Shown here: positions 45,605 to 53,830 of the stretch, piece after piece
Layout of the letters: every line of letters starts with the position of its first letter
Numbering within the stretch: the first letter of the stretch is position 1
Source of the DNA: Chloroflexota bacterium
GTDB taxonomy: Bacteria > Chloroflexota > Anaerolineae > SpSt-313
Assembly (NCBI GenBank): GCA_029553955.1
Contig: JAKPJZ010000061.1
Coordinates: forward strand, 1-64,000
Reading direction: 5' to 3'
DNA length: 64,000 nt
Translations under genes and position numbers: made by a program
The notes under the pieces: generated by a model
Databases searched by the model: none
The model's input: only the letters and a program-made list of their open reading frames with translations
Told to the model about the DNA's origin: nothing

Positions 45605-46666
45605 CTATCGCCCTTTGCCCTCGAGCTGGGCGAAAATCATGCGTCCGGCCACGGTCTGCAGCACGCGGGTCACCAGCACTTCGATATCCTGGTCGATAAA
45701 GCGCCGGCCGTCTTCGACGACCACCATCGTGCCGTCGTCGAGATAGCCCACGCCCTGGCCGGCCTCTTTGCCCTCCTGGATGATGCGCACCGTCAGCGGT
45801 TCGCCCGGCAGCACCACCACCTTGACGGCGTTGGCCAGCTCGTTGACGTTGAGCACCTTGACCCCCTGCAGCTTGGCCACGCTGTTCAGGTTATAGTCGT
45901 TGGTCATGATGGCGCAGCCCATCTCGCGCGCCAGCTTGACCAGCTTGGAGTCGACCTCGCGCACCCCTTCGACGTCGATCTCGGAAATCTCGATCGTCGT
46001 CTCCGAGTCCTTCTGCAGCCGCGCCAGGATCTCGAGCCCCCGCCGCCCGCGGTTGCGGCGCAGGACGTCGGGCGAGTCGGCAATGTGTTGCAGTTCGTTG
46101 AGCACAAAGCGCGGCACCACCAGCGTGCCGCTGAGGAACCCCGTGGCGCAGATATCGGCGATGCGGCCGTCGATAATCACCGACGTATCGACCAGGATGA
46201 TGCTCTCCTGCCCGCCCACCGCCTCGCGCGAGGTCAGGCGGCGCGTCATGGCCAGGATGTCCTTCTCGCGCATCACCATGGTGGCGATGCCCAGCGAGCC
46301 AAAGAGCACGGCCGACACGAACGGCAGGATCTCGCCCAGAAGCCCCGGCAAGAGCGAGAGGGGCAGCGCCAACAGCGCCGAGATAATCAGCCCCACCACC
46401 AACCCCACCAGCCCCGTCACCAGGTAGCGCGCCGGGATCTGGCGGATGCGCTGGCGGATGGCGTTGAACGGGCGCACGGTGAGGTGTGGGGCAAAGACGA
46501 CCCCCAGCCCGGCGCCGACGGCGGCCACGATGAGCGGATAATAGCGGTCATAGCTTGCAGGGACCAATGAAGCCGGCACCACGCCCCCCAGCACGCCGCC
46601 GAGCTGCCAGCCGAGGAGTGCGCCCACGATCATCACCGAGATGCGCAGGATCCAGTCAATGCTCAC
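45605..46666 (-). CDS. PIN-TRAM domain membrane protein (YacL-like)
   Basis: 353 residues from a GTG after GGAGGAGGCTACAT. Four membrane helices (residues 8-25, 40-58, 82-104, 108-128), a PIN domain (IILVDTSVIIDGRIADICATGFLSGTLVVPRFVLNELQHIADS, GCAIMTNDYNLNSVAKLQGVKVLNVNELANAV) with Asp and Glu metal ligands, and a C-terminal TRAM domain (GEPLTVRIIQEGKEAGQGVGYLDDGTMVVVEDG). It is a candidate membrane-bound ribonuclease. Usually found near cysS and ispD/F; here cysS follows. Confidence 0.94.
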   Translation of the reverse strand: MSIDWILRISVMIVGALLGWQLGGVLGGVVPASLVPASYDRYYPLIVAAVGAGLGVVFAPHLTVRPFNAIRQRIRQIPARYLVTGLVGLVVGLIISALLALPLSLLPGLLGEILPFVSAVLFGSLGIATMVMREKDILAMTRRLTSREAVGGQESIILVDTSVIIDGRIADICATGFLSGTLVVPRFVLNELQHIADSPDVLRRNRGRRGLEILARLQKDSETTIEISEIDVEGVREVDSKLVKLAREMGCAIMTNDYNLNSVAKLQGVKVLNVNELANAVKVVVLPGEPLTVRIIQEGKEAGQGVGYLDDGTMVVVEDGRRFIDQDIEVLVTRVLQTVAGRMIFAQLEGKGR

Positions 46667-46757
46667 ATGTAGCCTCCTCCTGCGGCCTCCTGCCGCATAG
46701 CGGAATTGAGCGCGAAGCGTAGCCTGGTAGTACTCTCAGTAATCGCCATGTGCAATG

Positions 46758-46793
46758 GGTTCGTAGTCGGCGCTCAGGCGCCGACTACGAACC
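46758..46793. repeat. 16-bp hairpin GGTTCGTAGTCGGCGC
   Basis: Exact 16-base arms (46758-46773 and 46778-46793) with loop TCAG, between the PIN-TRAM gene and the terminator of the candidate RNA. Confidence 0.85.
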
Positions 46794-46845
46794 TGGCCAG
46801 CCGCTTCGTACGGCATAGTGATAAAGGGCGTCGAAGGCGCAGCAA

Positions 46846-46875
46846 CAAAAAAGGGTGTGCCCACCCGGCACACCC
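46846..46875 (-). terminator. Intrinsic terminator on minus strand
   Basis: Stem GGGTGTGCC (46853-46861) and GGCACACCC (46867-46875); on the minus strand the stem is followed by TTTTTT (46852-46846). No open reading frame with coding character ends here. Confidence 0.85.
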
Positions 46876-47036
46876 CAGCACCCAACACGGCCGGACGTCA
46901 AACGTGCTTCCGGCCCCATCCATCGCTGGCGCCCGACGATCATGGAAGATGGAAGGATAAGTGCAAGAGACGTGCCCAGGACTGCGCAGCGCCTGCGGCC
47001 TTCTGATAAGTGCATGTTGATACGTCGGATAACACC
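46846..47036 (-). ncRNA. Candidate small RNA (about 190 nt), unclassified
   Basis: A strong promoter at 47043-47071 and an intrinsic terminator at 46846-46875 bound a stretch without a credible gene. The RNA has several stable hairpins: a seven-base-pair stem GGCCGGA/TCCGGCC near its 3' end, CGCAG-GCG-CTGCG, and CCATC/GATGG. The word GCACTTATC occurs twice. It does not show the motifs of SRP RNA, tmRNA or RNase P RNA. The size would suit a 6S-like RNA, but I cannot fold it into that shape with confidence. Confidence 0.5.
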
Positions 47037-47042
47037 GATTCC

Positions 47043-47071
47043 AGTGTAACACATCGGAATCGTTTTGTCAA
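47043..47071 (-). promoter_or_regulatory. Promoter of candidate small RNA
   Basis: On the minus strand: TTGACA (47071-47066), 17-base spacer, TACACT (47048-47043). Confidence 0.85.
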
Positions 47072-47131
47072 AGGGTTTTCGGTTTTTGAGGTGTGTCCTT
47101 CAATGGTAGGCGAGATTCGTTCGTGGCACGT

Positions 47132-47200
47132 GAGGGCGGGAGGTGGGGCAGGCGTGCAGCGCCCGGTGGGCGCTGCACGCCTGCCCCACCTCCCGCCCTC
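47132..47200. repeat. Long palindrome, 33-bp perfect arms
   Basis: Arms 47132-47164 and 47168-47200 with loop GGT. It is followed by CGGTACTACAAGCAGACTTGG, which resembles the TACTACAACCGTACTTG terminal repeat, then the stop of the TasA-like gene. Confidence 0.95.
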
Positions 47201-47224
47201 CGGTACTACAAGCAGACTTGGCCG

Positions 47225-47854
47225 CTAGGGGATGACCGAGTAGCCCTCGGGCTGGGTGGCGTAGATGTGGAGCGCGGCCGTGTACGACACGCCCTGGTGC
47301 TCGTTGCCGGTTTCGGGGCCGGGCAGCAGCACGTAGAGCGTGATGGTGCAGCGGCGGCCGGGCTCCATGTCGGGCGCCGCCGGGCTGAAGTTGGGCGCGG
47401 CCAGGTAGGGGTTGCCGTGGTTGTAGAGCTCTCTGATCGAGATGCCAGCGCAGAGCTCGCGCTCGGCGCCGTACCACTCGAGCGGTTCGGGCGTGGCGCC
47501 CTGGCCCTCGTTGAACACGGCCCGGGCGAGCAGGTGCTCGTCGAGGTCGTTGGGCACCGGGGCGTGCTCGAGCCACATGCGGAAGCGCAGCGGCAGGCTG
47601 CCTTCGTTGGTGATGGTGACCGTGCCCACCCGCGTCCAGGCGCCGGATTCGGGCAGCACCGGCTCGAGGTTGGCCAGCAGGATGGCGTCGCCCTGGTCGA
47701 CGCTGGCGCCGATCAGCAGCGTGCCTGCGGCGAAGGTGTTGCCGGTGGAGGTCTCGGTATCGCTGAACCAGGCGCCGCTGCCGGCGCTCACCACGACCAT
47801 GGCGATCACCAGCAGTGTCAGGCTCGCCGCGCCGAGGATGATCCGTGTGCGCAC
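47225..47854 (-). CDS. SipW-dependent TasA/camelysin-like surface protein 1
   Basis: 209 residues from a GTG after GGAGGAGGAGCACT. N-terminal signal MRTRIILGAASLTLLVIAMVVVSAGSGAWFSDTETSTGNTFAAGT has the SipW-type signal (hydrophobic run, then GAWFSDTE and a GNTFAAGT beta strand) seen in TasA/CalY proteins. The mature part is beta-rich (TRVGTVTITNEGSLPLRFRMWLEHAP) with a cysteine pair. Such proteins form fibres or coats outside the cell after SipW cleavage. One of three paralogous genes with a SipW gene nearby. Confidence 0.85.
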   Translation of the reverse strand: MRTRIILGAASLTLLVIAMVVVSAGSGAWFSDTETSTGNTFAAGTLLIGASVDQGDAILLANLEPVLPESGAWTRVGTVTITNEGSLPLRFRMWLEHAPVPNDLDEHLLARAVFNEGQGATPEPLEWYGAERELCAGISIRELYNHGNPYLAAPNFSPAAPDMEPGRRCTITLYVLLPGPETGNEHQGVSYTAALHIYATQPEGYSVIP

Positions 47855-47960
47855 AGTGCTCCTCCTCCGGTGGTACGACAGTCAATAGGGTGCATCTCGT
47901 GGATGAACGTGGTCAGGATCAGATATTGCAAAGTACAAAGAATCGTGGTAGAATGTAGTT

Positions 47961-48026
47961 GCGGCTGGGATGCAGCTCGGCATCCTCGCACGGTGGCCCT
48001 GGTCAGCGCTCACTGCCCAGGGCCAC
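47961..48026 (-). promoter_or_regulatory. Conserved leader segment upstream of TasA-like gene 1
   Basis: 66 bases aligning without gaps to 52233-52298, about 55 identical. On the minus strand they give a hairpin of about 10 bp with the loop segment TGAGCG and then GGATGC-CGAGCT-GCATCC. It lies 107-172 bases before the gene start. The similarity may mean a shared RNA element or a common duplication. Confidence 0.55.
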
Positions 48027-48101
48027 GCCTATTTGTCGCACGGATCTCACGAGCGGCCGGCGCCCGCCTTCTAGCAGCAACTCGGCCCAGTTGGCCCCGT
48101 G

Positions 48102-48379
48102 CCCGACAGGCAAGTCGCCCGTCTGCAACTGGGCCCCCCTACTGTTCCCCCGTCGCGGGGGAATTGGGCTGTCTTCGTCCGTACCTCATCGCTCGCTTGC
48201 CGGTTCTTGGTCAGGCAGGTCGCAGTGCTGCGGCCCCGTGCCCGACGGGCAAGTCGCCCGTCTGCAACTGGGCCCCCCTACTGTTCCCCCGTCGCGGGGG
48301 AATTGGGCTGTCTTCGTCCGTACCTCATCGCTCGCTTGCCGGTTCTTGGCCAGGCAGGTCGCAGTGCTGCGGCCTCGTT
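48102..48379. repeat. Two direct 139-bp repeats
   Basis: CCCGAC(A/G)GGCAAGTCGCCC at 48102 and 48241 begin two near-identical 139-base copies. Each contains the CCCCCTACTGTTCCCCCGTC...GGGGGAATTGGG hairpin that is also found in the ligase gene at ~60008. No gene; the whole gap 47855-48483 is repeat or leader. Confidence 0.9.
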
Positions 48380-48483
48380 CCCCGCGACGGGGGACGGGTA
48401 GCGAGGGGCCCCAGCCGCGGCATGGGCAAGCCTTTGAGAGTCATTGCCAATCGACTCGCTGCCATGTGAATCGGTGTGTCGGG

Positions 48484-49668
48484 TCAGCCGTCCGCCGGGG
48501 CCTCCTCCACGGCAGTGGGTGTGGCCGTCTCGGTCGGCTCAGGCGTCGCCGTCTCGGTTGGCTCGGGCGTGGCAGTATCGGTTGGCGCCGGCGTTTCTGT
48601 TGGCGCCGGCGTCTCTGTCGGCGTGGCCGTGGGCGTGGGCGTCTCGGTCGGTGCCGCTGTCGCTGTGGCCGTGGGGGTCTCGCTCGGCGTGGCCGTGGCT
48701 GTGGGCATCGCCGTCTCCTGCGGTGTGGGCTCGAGAGTCGCGGTCGCCGTCTCGGTTACCGTGGCCGTGGCGGTGACTGTGGCGGTCGCCGTCATCGTCT
48801 CTGTGGCCGTGACGGTTGCCGTTGCCGTGGGCGTGGCCGTGGCCTCGGGCTCGGGCTGAGCGCTGGGCGGGCCATCGGGCGTGGCCGGGAGCGTCGGCGT
48901 CAGGGTCGCCGTGGCGCTGATGGTGGCGGTCGGCGTCGGCGTGGCCGTAGCGGTCGCCGCCGGCAGCAACTCGGGCAGCGCCGGCACGCTAAAGACCGCC
49001 GCCGCCTGCGGGCCGTAGGGCTCGCCGAGCCGTTCGCTGTGGTTGGTGATGGTCACGCGCACCAGCACGCGATAGTTGGCGCCCTCTACGGGGGCGAAGG
49101 CGATCTCGTAGGGCAGCGCCAGGGCGGCGCCCGCTGCGAGCACGCCGGGCGCAAAGCCCTGCGTGGCGCCCGCGAGGTCCTCAAAGCTGCCGCCGTCGAG
49201 CTGCTGCTGCACCTGGGCCACCACAGTGAGCCCCTCCGTGGCGACCGCGCCGCCGTTGGCGATGCGAATCTCGCCGCGCACGCCGGCGCGGGCCTCGGTT
49301 TCCAGGCCGGCCGGGCGAGCACTGGCGGCGGGCAGCAGGGGCGCGGCCAGGCGGTGGCCGGCGCGGCGCTGCGCCAGGTCGGCCGGTGTGTCCTCGGGGG
49401 TGGGAACGGCAGCGTCGGGCTCGCCTGGCGCATCCTCAGGCGCGGGGCCGGCGGCATCAGGCTCGTCTGGAACCTCGACGAAACCGGCCGCGCTCAAGGT
49501 CACCGACAGGCCCGTCACGCCGGGGGCCATGGCGATCTGGTTATTGTCCACCGACACGCGCGCGGTGAAATAGGCGCCGCTCCAGGGCGCCTGCAGCACG
49601 AGCCACAGGCCGGCGCCGAGGCAGACCGCGAGGCGGAGTATGCGGGTCACGTTGGCCTTGGTCATCAT
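48484..49668 (-). CDS. Secreted protein with SipW-like N-terminus and Thr/Pro/Ala stalk
   Basis: 394 residues. N-terminal signal-like VTRILRLAVCLGAGLWLVLQAPWSGAYFTARVSVDNNQIA, then a beta-rich domain (VVAQVQQQLDGGSF, VEGANYRVLVRVTITNHSERLG). From about residue 235 it runs about 160 residues of T/P/A/E repeats (ATPTATATVTATET, PTETPAPTETPAPTDTATPEPTETATP), a long flexible stalk. No sortase or membrane anchor follows. It resembles wall-spanning stalks of Chloroflexi surface proteins. It lies in the SipW/TasA cluster. Confidence 0.75.
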   Translation of the reverse strand: MMTKANVTRILRLAVCLGAGLWLVLQAPWSGAYFTARVSVDNNQIAMAPGVTGLSVTLSAAGFVEVPDEPDAAGPAPEDAPGEPDAAVPTPEDTPADLAQRRAGHRLAAPLLPAASARPAGLETEARAGVRGEIRIANGGAVATEGLTVVAQVQQQLDGGSFEDLAGATQGFAPGVLAAGAALALPYEIAFAPVEGANYRVLVRVTITNHSERLGEPYGPQAAAVFSVPALPELLPAATATATPTPTATISATATLTPTLPATPDGPPSAQPEPEATATPTATATVTATETMTATATVTATATVTETATATLEPTPQETAMPTATATPSETPTATATAAPTETPTPTATPTETPAPTETPAPTDTATPEPTETATPEPTETATPTAVEEAPADG

Positions 49669-49826
49669 TCTGGTTACCTATCCCCAGCGAAGCCTGGCTT
49701 CAAAGCGACGAGGATATTCACCGCGGAGTCGCAGAGGAGGCCATAGCATCCTCTACGTTCTCGGCGGCGAGCTCTCGCCTCAGCGGATCGCCGCATTGCT
49801 TTTGATGGGTGCCCACGCCCACTCGG

Positions 49827-49917
49827 TTGAACCGCGAAGGACGCCAAGGGCGCGAAGGCAACGCGAAGCTTCTGCAGGAGCATTCTCCAGTCTCCCTTGG
49901 CGCCCTTCGCGGGTCAA
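49827..49917. repeat. AACCGCGAAGGACGCCAAGG inverted repeat
   Basis: Left GAACCGCGAAGGACGCCAAGG and right CCTTGGCGCCC-TTCGCGGG pair across 40 bases. The same family is at 63305-63412. The rest of the gap 49669-50024 shows no gene. Confidence 0.8.
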
Positions 49918-50024
49918 GATGCTGACTTGCAAATGGGGCGTGGCGCCGTAGCCTAGCCCCCCTTGGCCGCCGCAGGCGGCTTCGTGGGCGTTTTCGTGCT
50001 ACGTTATGCCCAATCGGCCGCGGG

Positions 50025-50579
50025 CTACTCGCCCCAGCCCGGGTTGCTCACCTGCGTGGCCTCGGCGATGATCGAAAAGGTGCAACTCTCCCCCTGGGCG
50101 CTGTCGGGCGTATCGCTGGCGACGGAGTAAATGAACTCCCAATACTGGCTGCTGCCGGGGGCCACGTTGGCCATATCCGGGTAGCCGCTGATGAGCATCG
50201 TCTTGAGCGGCCCGATGTAACGCTTTGTCCATAGAGGATCCGTGCTCTGTGCCTTCCAGTTGACCTTGACCAGCAAATGGTCGTACAGTTCGTCGCTGCC
50301 GTCGGTCTTTTCGGCGCGCAGGCGGTACTTGACCGGCAGCGTCGACGCGGGGCTGGCCAGGTTGCTGAAGACGACGTCGTGGCCGCCACAGACCTCGCCG
50401 GGCTCGACGTCGCCGATCCCAAAGCTGGGCCCGCTCAGCGCCACCGCCAGCCGGCCGGTGCTGACGGAGAGGCCCTCCAGCGTATCCTGGTCGGTGAACC
50501 AGGCGCCGCTGCCGCCCGCGCCGAAAGCCAAGACGGCTAATAGGACGAGGATGGCCGCAAAGAACAGGCACCTGCGCAT
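50025..50579 (-). CDS. SipW-dependent TasA/camelysin-like surface protein 2
   Basis: 184 residues. Signal region MRRCLFFAAILVLLAVLAFGAGGSGAWFTDQDTLEG has the GAWFTDQD SipW-type cleavage motif. Mature: a beta-rich domain (RLAVALSGPSFGIGDVEPGEVCGGHDVVFSNLASP, PVKYRLRAEKTDGSDELYDHLLVKVNWK) with a cysteine near the start of each half. It lies just before the SipW gene, separated by a repeat element. Confidence 0.85.
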   Translation of the reverse strand: MRRCLFFAAILVLLAVLAFGAGGSGAWFTDQDTLEGLSVSTGRLAVALSGPSFGIGDVEPGEVCGGHDVVFSNLASPASTLPVKYRLRAEKTDGSDELYDHLLVKVNWKAQSTDPLWTKRYIGPLKTMLISGYPDMANVAPGSSQYWEFIYSVASDTPDSAQGESCTFSIIAEATQVSNPGWGE

Positions 50580-50616
50580 CGTTCATCTCCTCGCGCCATG
50601 CTAAGGCCGGCGCGGG

Positions 50617-50850
50617 CTAATACGACAACCGTAGGTGGTGCGGGCAACCGCAGGCGGTCCGGGTGGCTGCCGGCTGATGTGCTGCGCGCCGGCCCGGCCC
50701 TGGCCCGGAAGGGGAGTTCTCGTCGGGTTGGCTATCCCGTGGCCGCCCGCGGGCGGCCACGGGATAGCCAACCCGACGAGAACTCCCCCCTCAAGGTTCC
50801 GTTCCGGCCATGCGCGAAGCATCAAGCCCGGATAGGATGCCACTGCGCTA
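50617..50850. repeat. MITE-like element copy with 78-bp palindrome
   Basis: TAATACGACAACCGTAGGTG at the left resembles the family terminal repeat. The inner arms CCGGCTGATGTGCTGCGCGC, CCGGCCCTGGCCCGGAAGGG and AAGGTTCCGTTCCGGCCATG match the 10377 element in pattern. The core 50711-50788 is an exact 39+39 palindrome with no loop. The right end provides the stop codon of the sipW gene. Confidence 0.88.
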
Positions 50851-51336
50851 AGGCTTGGCCGGCGTCCACTCCACCTGCAGTGGGTTGGGCTGAAAGAGGG
50901 CGCGCACGTTCTGCGCCACGATCCAGGCGTAGCCGATGTAGGGCACGCGCAGGCGGACCACGCCGACGACCGTGCCCTGCCCCGGCTGCCACTCCTCCGC
51001 CGCCTCGTTGGCATCGCCCTTGGTGACCAGCACGCCGTCAGCGCGCAGCTCGACGACACGGTGCGTCACGGCGCTGCCCTTGGACTCCATGGTGACGATC
51101 ATGCCCGGCTGGAGCTGGGCCGGCGGCCGGGTGATGATGATGGCGTCGCCCAGGTTGATAGTGGGCGACATCGAGCCGCCGCTGATGATAACGGTATGAT
51201 ACCAACGGTTATTGATGGTGCCATAGGCCACGAAGGCCAGCAGCAGGATGACCAAGACCAGCAGCACCTCGAGCGCGATGCGCGCCACGCGCCGCCAGGG
51301 GAGTGGGGCGCGTCTCGCCGGCATTGTCGCTTCCAT
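50848..51336 (-). CDS. sipW: SipW-type signal peptidase I
   Basis: 162 residues (the longer frame has no better start; ATG 51324 is an alternative). Membrane segment VARIALEVLLVLVILLLAFVAYGTI, catalytic Ser in VIISGGSMSPTINLGDAIII, and a His in GSAVTHRVVEL instead of the bacterial Lys, the Ser-His dyad of SipW/archaeal/ER-type peptidases. GDANEAAEEWQPGQ(GTVVG) is characteristic. It should cleave the GAWF-type signals of the TasA-like proteins encoded on both sides. Confidence 0.93.
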   Translation of the reverse strand: MEATMPARRAPLPWRRVARIALEVLLVLVILLLAFVAYGTINNRWYHTVIISGGSMSPTINLGDAIIITRPPAQLQPGMIVTMESKGSAVTHRVVELRADGVLVTKGDANEAAEEWQPGQGTVVGVVRLRVPYIGYAWIVAQNVRALFQPNPLQVEWTPAKP

Positions 51337-51369
51337 CGTCGCTGTCCACCTTCCGTGGTGTGTCTTTGG

Positions 51370-51402
51370 GGGGCAGGCGTGGGCAACAGCCACGCCTGCC
51401 CC
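51370..51402. repeat. 13-bp hairpin GGGGCAGGCGTGG
   Basis: Arms 51370-51382 and 51390-51402 with loop GCAACAG, in the intergenic region between sipW and TasA-like gene 3. Confidence 0.85.
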
Positions 51403-51440
51403 ATCAGGTCCGTGTTGCGCGGCGGACGCCGCTCAGGCTG

Positions 51441-52043
51441 CTACCACCCCACGCTATCGTTGATGTACTGCGTCGCCTCGAGGTACAGATGCGCGCTGTA
51501 GGTCTGGCCCTGCGCTGTATCTGGCGCCGATTTGTCCATCTCGATCTCAACCTTGTAGCCCGCCCAGTCCCATGGCTTGAAGGGCCACACGGGGTCGTCC
51601 AGGACGATCTCGTCGTTCCAGTCGTCGAGTTCGTTGACGCAGACGTGGTTAACCGTCACCGACGGAGCGGCGGGCCCATAGTTGCCGTCGTAGCCGACCA
51701 CGTCGGTCGGGTTCAGGGTGACGGTCAGATAGAGGTACTGGCCGATGTTGCCGGCGTCCACCACGCCATCAAGCTTGCCACGCCACTTCATGTTGAGGGT
51801 GCCGGTGTTCGTGACCGTGAAATAGCCCACAGTGACCTTGCCGCCGCCGGGCTCCATGTTCGACGTATCGACTGGGAACTCAAACGCCGAACTCGCACTG
51901 AATGAGAGGGTACCCGTCTTGATGTCGTTGGCGGTGATGGTCGCATTGTCAGTAAACCACGCCCCGCTGCCGATGGCGCCGATCGCCATGACGGCGACGA
52001 GCAACAGGGTGATGGCGGTGCCGAGGAAGATGCGCGTGCGCAT
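51441..52043 (-). CDS. SipW-dependent TasA/camelysin-like surface protein 3
   Basis: 200 residues. AAGGAGCGAACA precedes the ATG. The signal MRTRIFLGTAITLLLVAVMAIGAIGSGAWFTDNATITAN is close to that of protein 1. Beta-rich mature part: GYFTVTNTGTLNMKWRGKLDGV, YLTVTLNPTDVVGYDGNYG, DPVWPFKPWDWAGYKVEIEMDKSAP. It is the largest and most divergent of the three. Upstream leader 52233-52298 resembles that of gene 1. Confidence 0.87.
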   Translation of the reverse strand: MRTRIFLGTAITLLLVAVMAIGAIGSGAWFTDNATITANDIKTGTLSFSASSAFEFPVDTSNMEPGGGKVTVGYFTVTNTGTLNMKWRGKLDGVVDAGNIGQYLYLTVTLNPTDVVGYDGNYGPAAPSVTVNHVCVNELDDWNDEIVLDDPVWPFKPWDWAGYKVEIEMDKSAPDTAQGQTYSAHLYLEATQYINDSVGW

Positions 52044-52232
52044 TGTTCGCTCCTTCTCACTGTGTGCAGAATGACCGGTCGCCACGCCCGCTGCGCGGCG
52101 ACGAAAAGCCCGCTGCGCCACGAGCGGCAGCGGGGCCGGGGGGCCTGCTACGCGTGCCTCGATACCCGTCCCTCCTCTTCGAGCCGGGGGACGCGGGCGG
52201 TGCACCACACTGAGCAGGATGGCTGGATGATG

Positions 52233-52298
52233 GCGGCTGGGGTGCAGCCCGGCATCCTCACACCATGGCCCCGGCGAGCGCTCACTCCCGCGGGCCAC
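52233..52298 (-). promoter_or_regulatory. Conserved leader segment upstream of TasA-like gene 3
   Basis: Gap-free partner of 47961-48026 (about 55 of 66 bases). One helix pair changes from C-A-G/C-T-G to G-A-G/C-T-C (compensatory), whereas two positions of the neighbouring stem do not pair in this copy. It lies 190-255 bases before the gene start. The rest of the gap 52044-52545 shows no gene. Confidence 0.5.
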
Positions 52299-52545
52299 GA
52301 CGTTTATGTGAAGCGCGCTATGCTTCACGAATATCGTACCTCAGATGATGGGTTATGAAAACAGCAGGAAGTACTGATTCTGTGGCCGGATTCGCTGCAG
52401 GAAACTACGGGATCATCGCCCCCGGCTATCCGTGGATTCTACTGAGCCGGCGACGTGGCTGGGGTAGGCGCTGGAAGCGGCGATGTGCTGCGGGCCTGCC
52501 GGAGAGGAGATCGGTCGCCCACACAGGGCATCTCGCTCCGACAGG

Positions 52546-53829
52546 CTACGGCCGCCTCCTCCTCGCCAGCCGCAGCAGGCCCGTCATCGCCCCTGCGCCG
52601 GCCACGAAGGCGAGCAGCAGCTTGCCCAGCTCGGCGCCGCGCAGCAGGGGTGCCCAAGGGGCCTGCGGGGGTGGTTGGGGTGGCGCCGCCGGCGCCGTCG
52701 CGGTGCGTGTCGCCGTGGGAGCCGGTGATGCCGTGGCCGTCGCCGTCAGGTGGGGTGTGGCCGTGGCGCTGGCCGGCCTTGGCGACGGCGTGGCGAACAG
52801 CGCTGTTGCCCGTGACGTGGCCGTGGCCGGGCGCGTGGCCGTGGCCGCCGGCGTGGGCGCCAGGGTGCGCGAGGGCGCAACTGTGGGCCGCGGCGTGGCC
52901 GTCGGCGTGGGTGTGGCCGTGGGCGTCGCCGTGCGGGTGGCCTGTGGCGTGAGTGACACCAGGAGCGCCCCATCGCCGGCAGCCGGCAGCAGCCGGCCGC
53001 CGCTGTTCGTCGCCCCCACCGCGCGGTCGAAGCAGAGCGTCGCCTGCCCCGGGGCCACGCCCGTGACGTCGATGGCGCAGATGGGGCCGCTGCCGGTGAA
53101 CGGCGGCGCGGGGCTGACGTTGGCCACGGCGTACCAGGCGCCGTACCAGGTGTTGCCGCTGCCGTCGTCGCACCAGCCGGCCTCGCTCTTGAGCAGCAGG
53201 TGGCTGCCGGGGCTGAACACCTCCCACAGCGGCGTCACCTGCGTCACCGTCACCAGCGCAGGGTCGCACGCCAGCCGCAGCTCGACGCCGTAATACTCAC
53301 TGCCGCCCTCGAGCCACACCTCCACCGTCGCCGTCTCGCCCACGCCCAGGGTGAGCGCGGCCGGCCGGATGCCGATGGTGCCGCCTGGCCCTCCCCTGCG
53401 GGTCAATGCTCCGTGCGAGCACGGAGGGCGCAGGCCTACTGTTCCCCCTTCAGGCGCGGACAGGCGGATCTGCCCCCTCTCCCCCCATGCCGCCGCTGCG
53501 GCGGCATGGGGGGAGAGGGCGAGGGTGAGGGGGGATTCCGTGGCATGGCGAGTCTCTGGATGGGCAGGAAAGCGCTCGCTGACGTCCCCAATTGACCGGT
53601 TAGCTGGCGTTTCACCCTCACCCCTGCCCTCTCCCTCCGAGGGAGAGGGGGAACAGGGCCTGTGGGATAGGCTTCCCAGCCTGTCCAGGCCTCGCCCAGG
53701 CGGGCAAGCGGCGGGCTGGAAAGCCCGCCCCACTGTGTCGGCATGCACCGGACGCAACGCCGGCCCTGGCCATAGCCCCAGCGCCAGCAGCGCCACGCCG
53801 GCAAGCCGCGCCAGCCCCGCGCCGGCCAC
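52546..53829 (-). CDS. Membrane-anchored cohesin-domain protein with repeat-derived insert
   Basis: 427 residues. GTG start one base after the neighbouring stop (AGGAG upstream). A signal peptide (VAGAGLARLAGVALLALGLWPGPALRPVHA), then ~115 residues (33-148) that read like translated intergenic repeats ([69 protein letters not shown]). A cohesin domain (GVGETATVEVWLEGGSEYYGVELRLACDPALVTVTQVTPL, ICAIDVTGVAPGQATLCFDRAVGATNSGG), a Thr/Pro/Ala stalk and a C-terminal membrane helix (LGKLLLAFVAGAGAMTGLLRLARRRRP). The cohesin should bind a dockerin such as that at 55011-58067. Confidence 0.85.
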   Translation of the reverse strand: MAGAGLARLAGVALLALGLWPGPALRPVHADTVGRAFQPAACPPGRGLDRLGSLSHRPCSPSPSEGEGRGEGETPANRSIGDVSERFPAHPETRHATESPLTLALSPHAAAAAAWGERGQIRLSAPEGGTVGLRPPCSHGALTRRGGPGGTIGIRPAALTLGVGETATVEVWLEGGSEYYGVELRLACDPALVTVTQVTPLWEVFSPGSHLLLKSEAGWCDDGSGNTWYGAWYAVANVSPAPPFTGSGPICAIDVTGVAPGQATLCFDRAVGATNSGGRLLPAAGDGALLVSLTPQATRTATPTATPTPTATPRPTVAPSRTLAPTPAATATRPATATSRATALFATPSPRPASATATPHLTATATASPAPTATRTATAPAAPPQPPPQAPWAPLLRGAELGKLLLAFVAGAGAMTGLLRLARRRRP

Positions 53830-53830
53830 G

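Noticed and set aside
46846-47036. 6S, SRP or tmRNA identity for the candidate RNA
   Set aside because: Size suits 6S RNA, but I could not form the long rod with a central bubble. The SRP loop motif and the tmRNA tRNA-like ends are absent.
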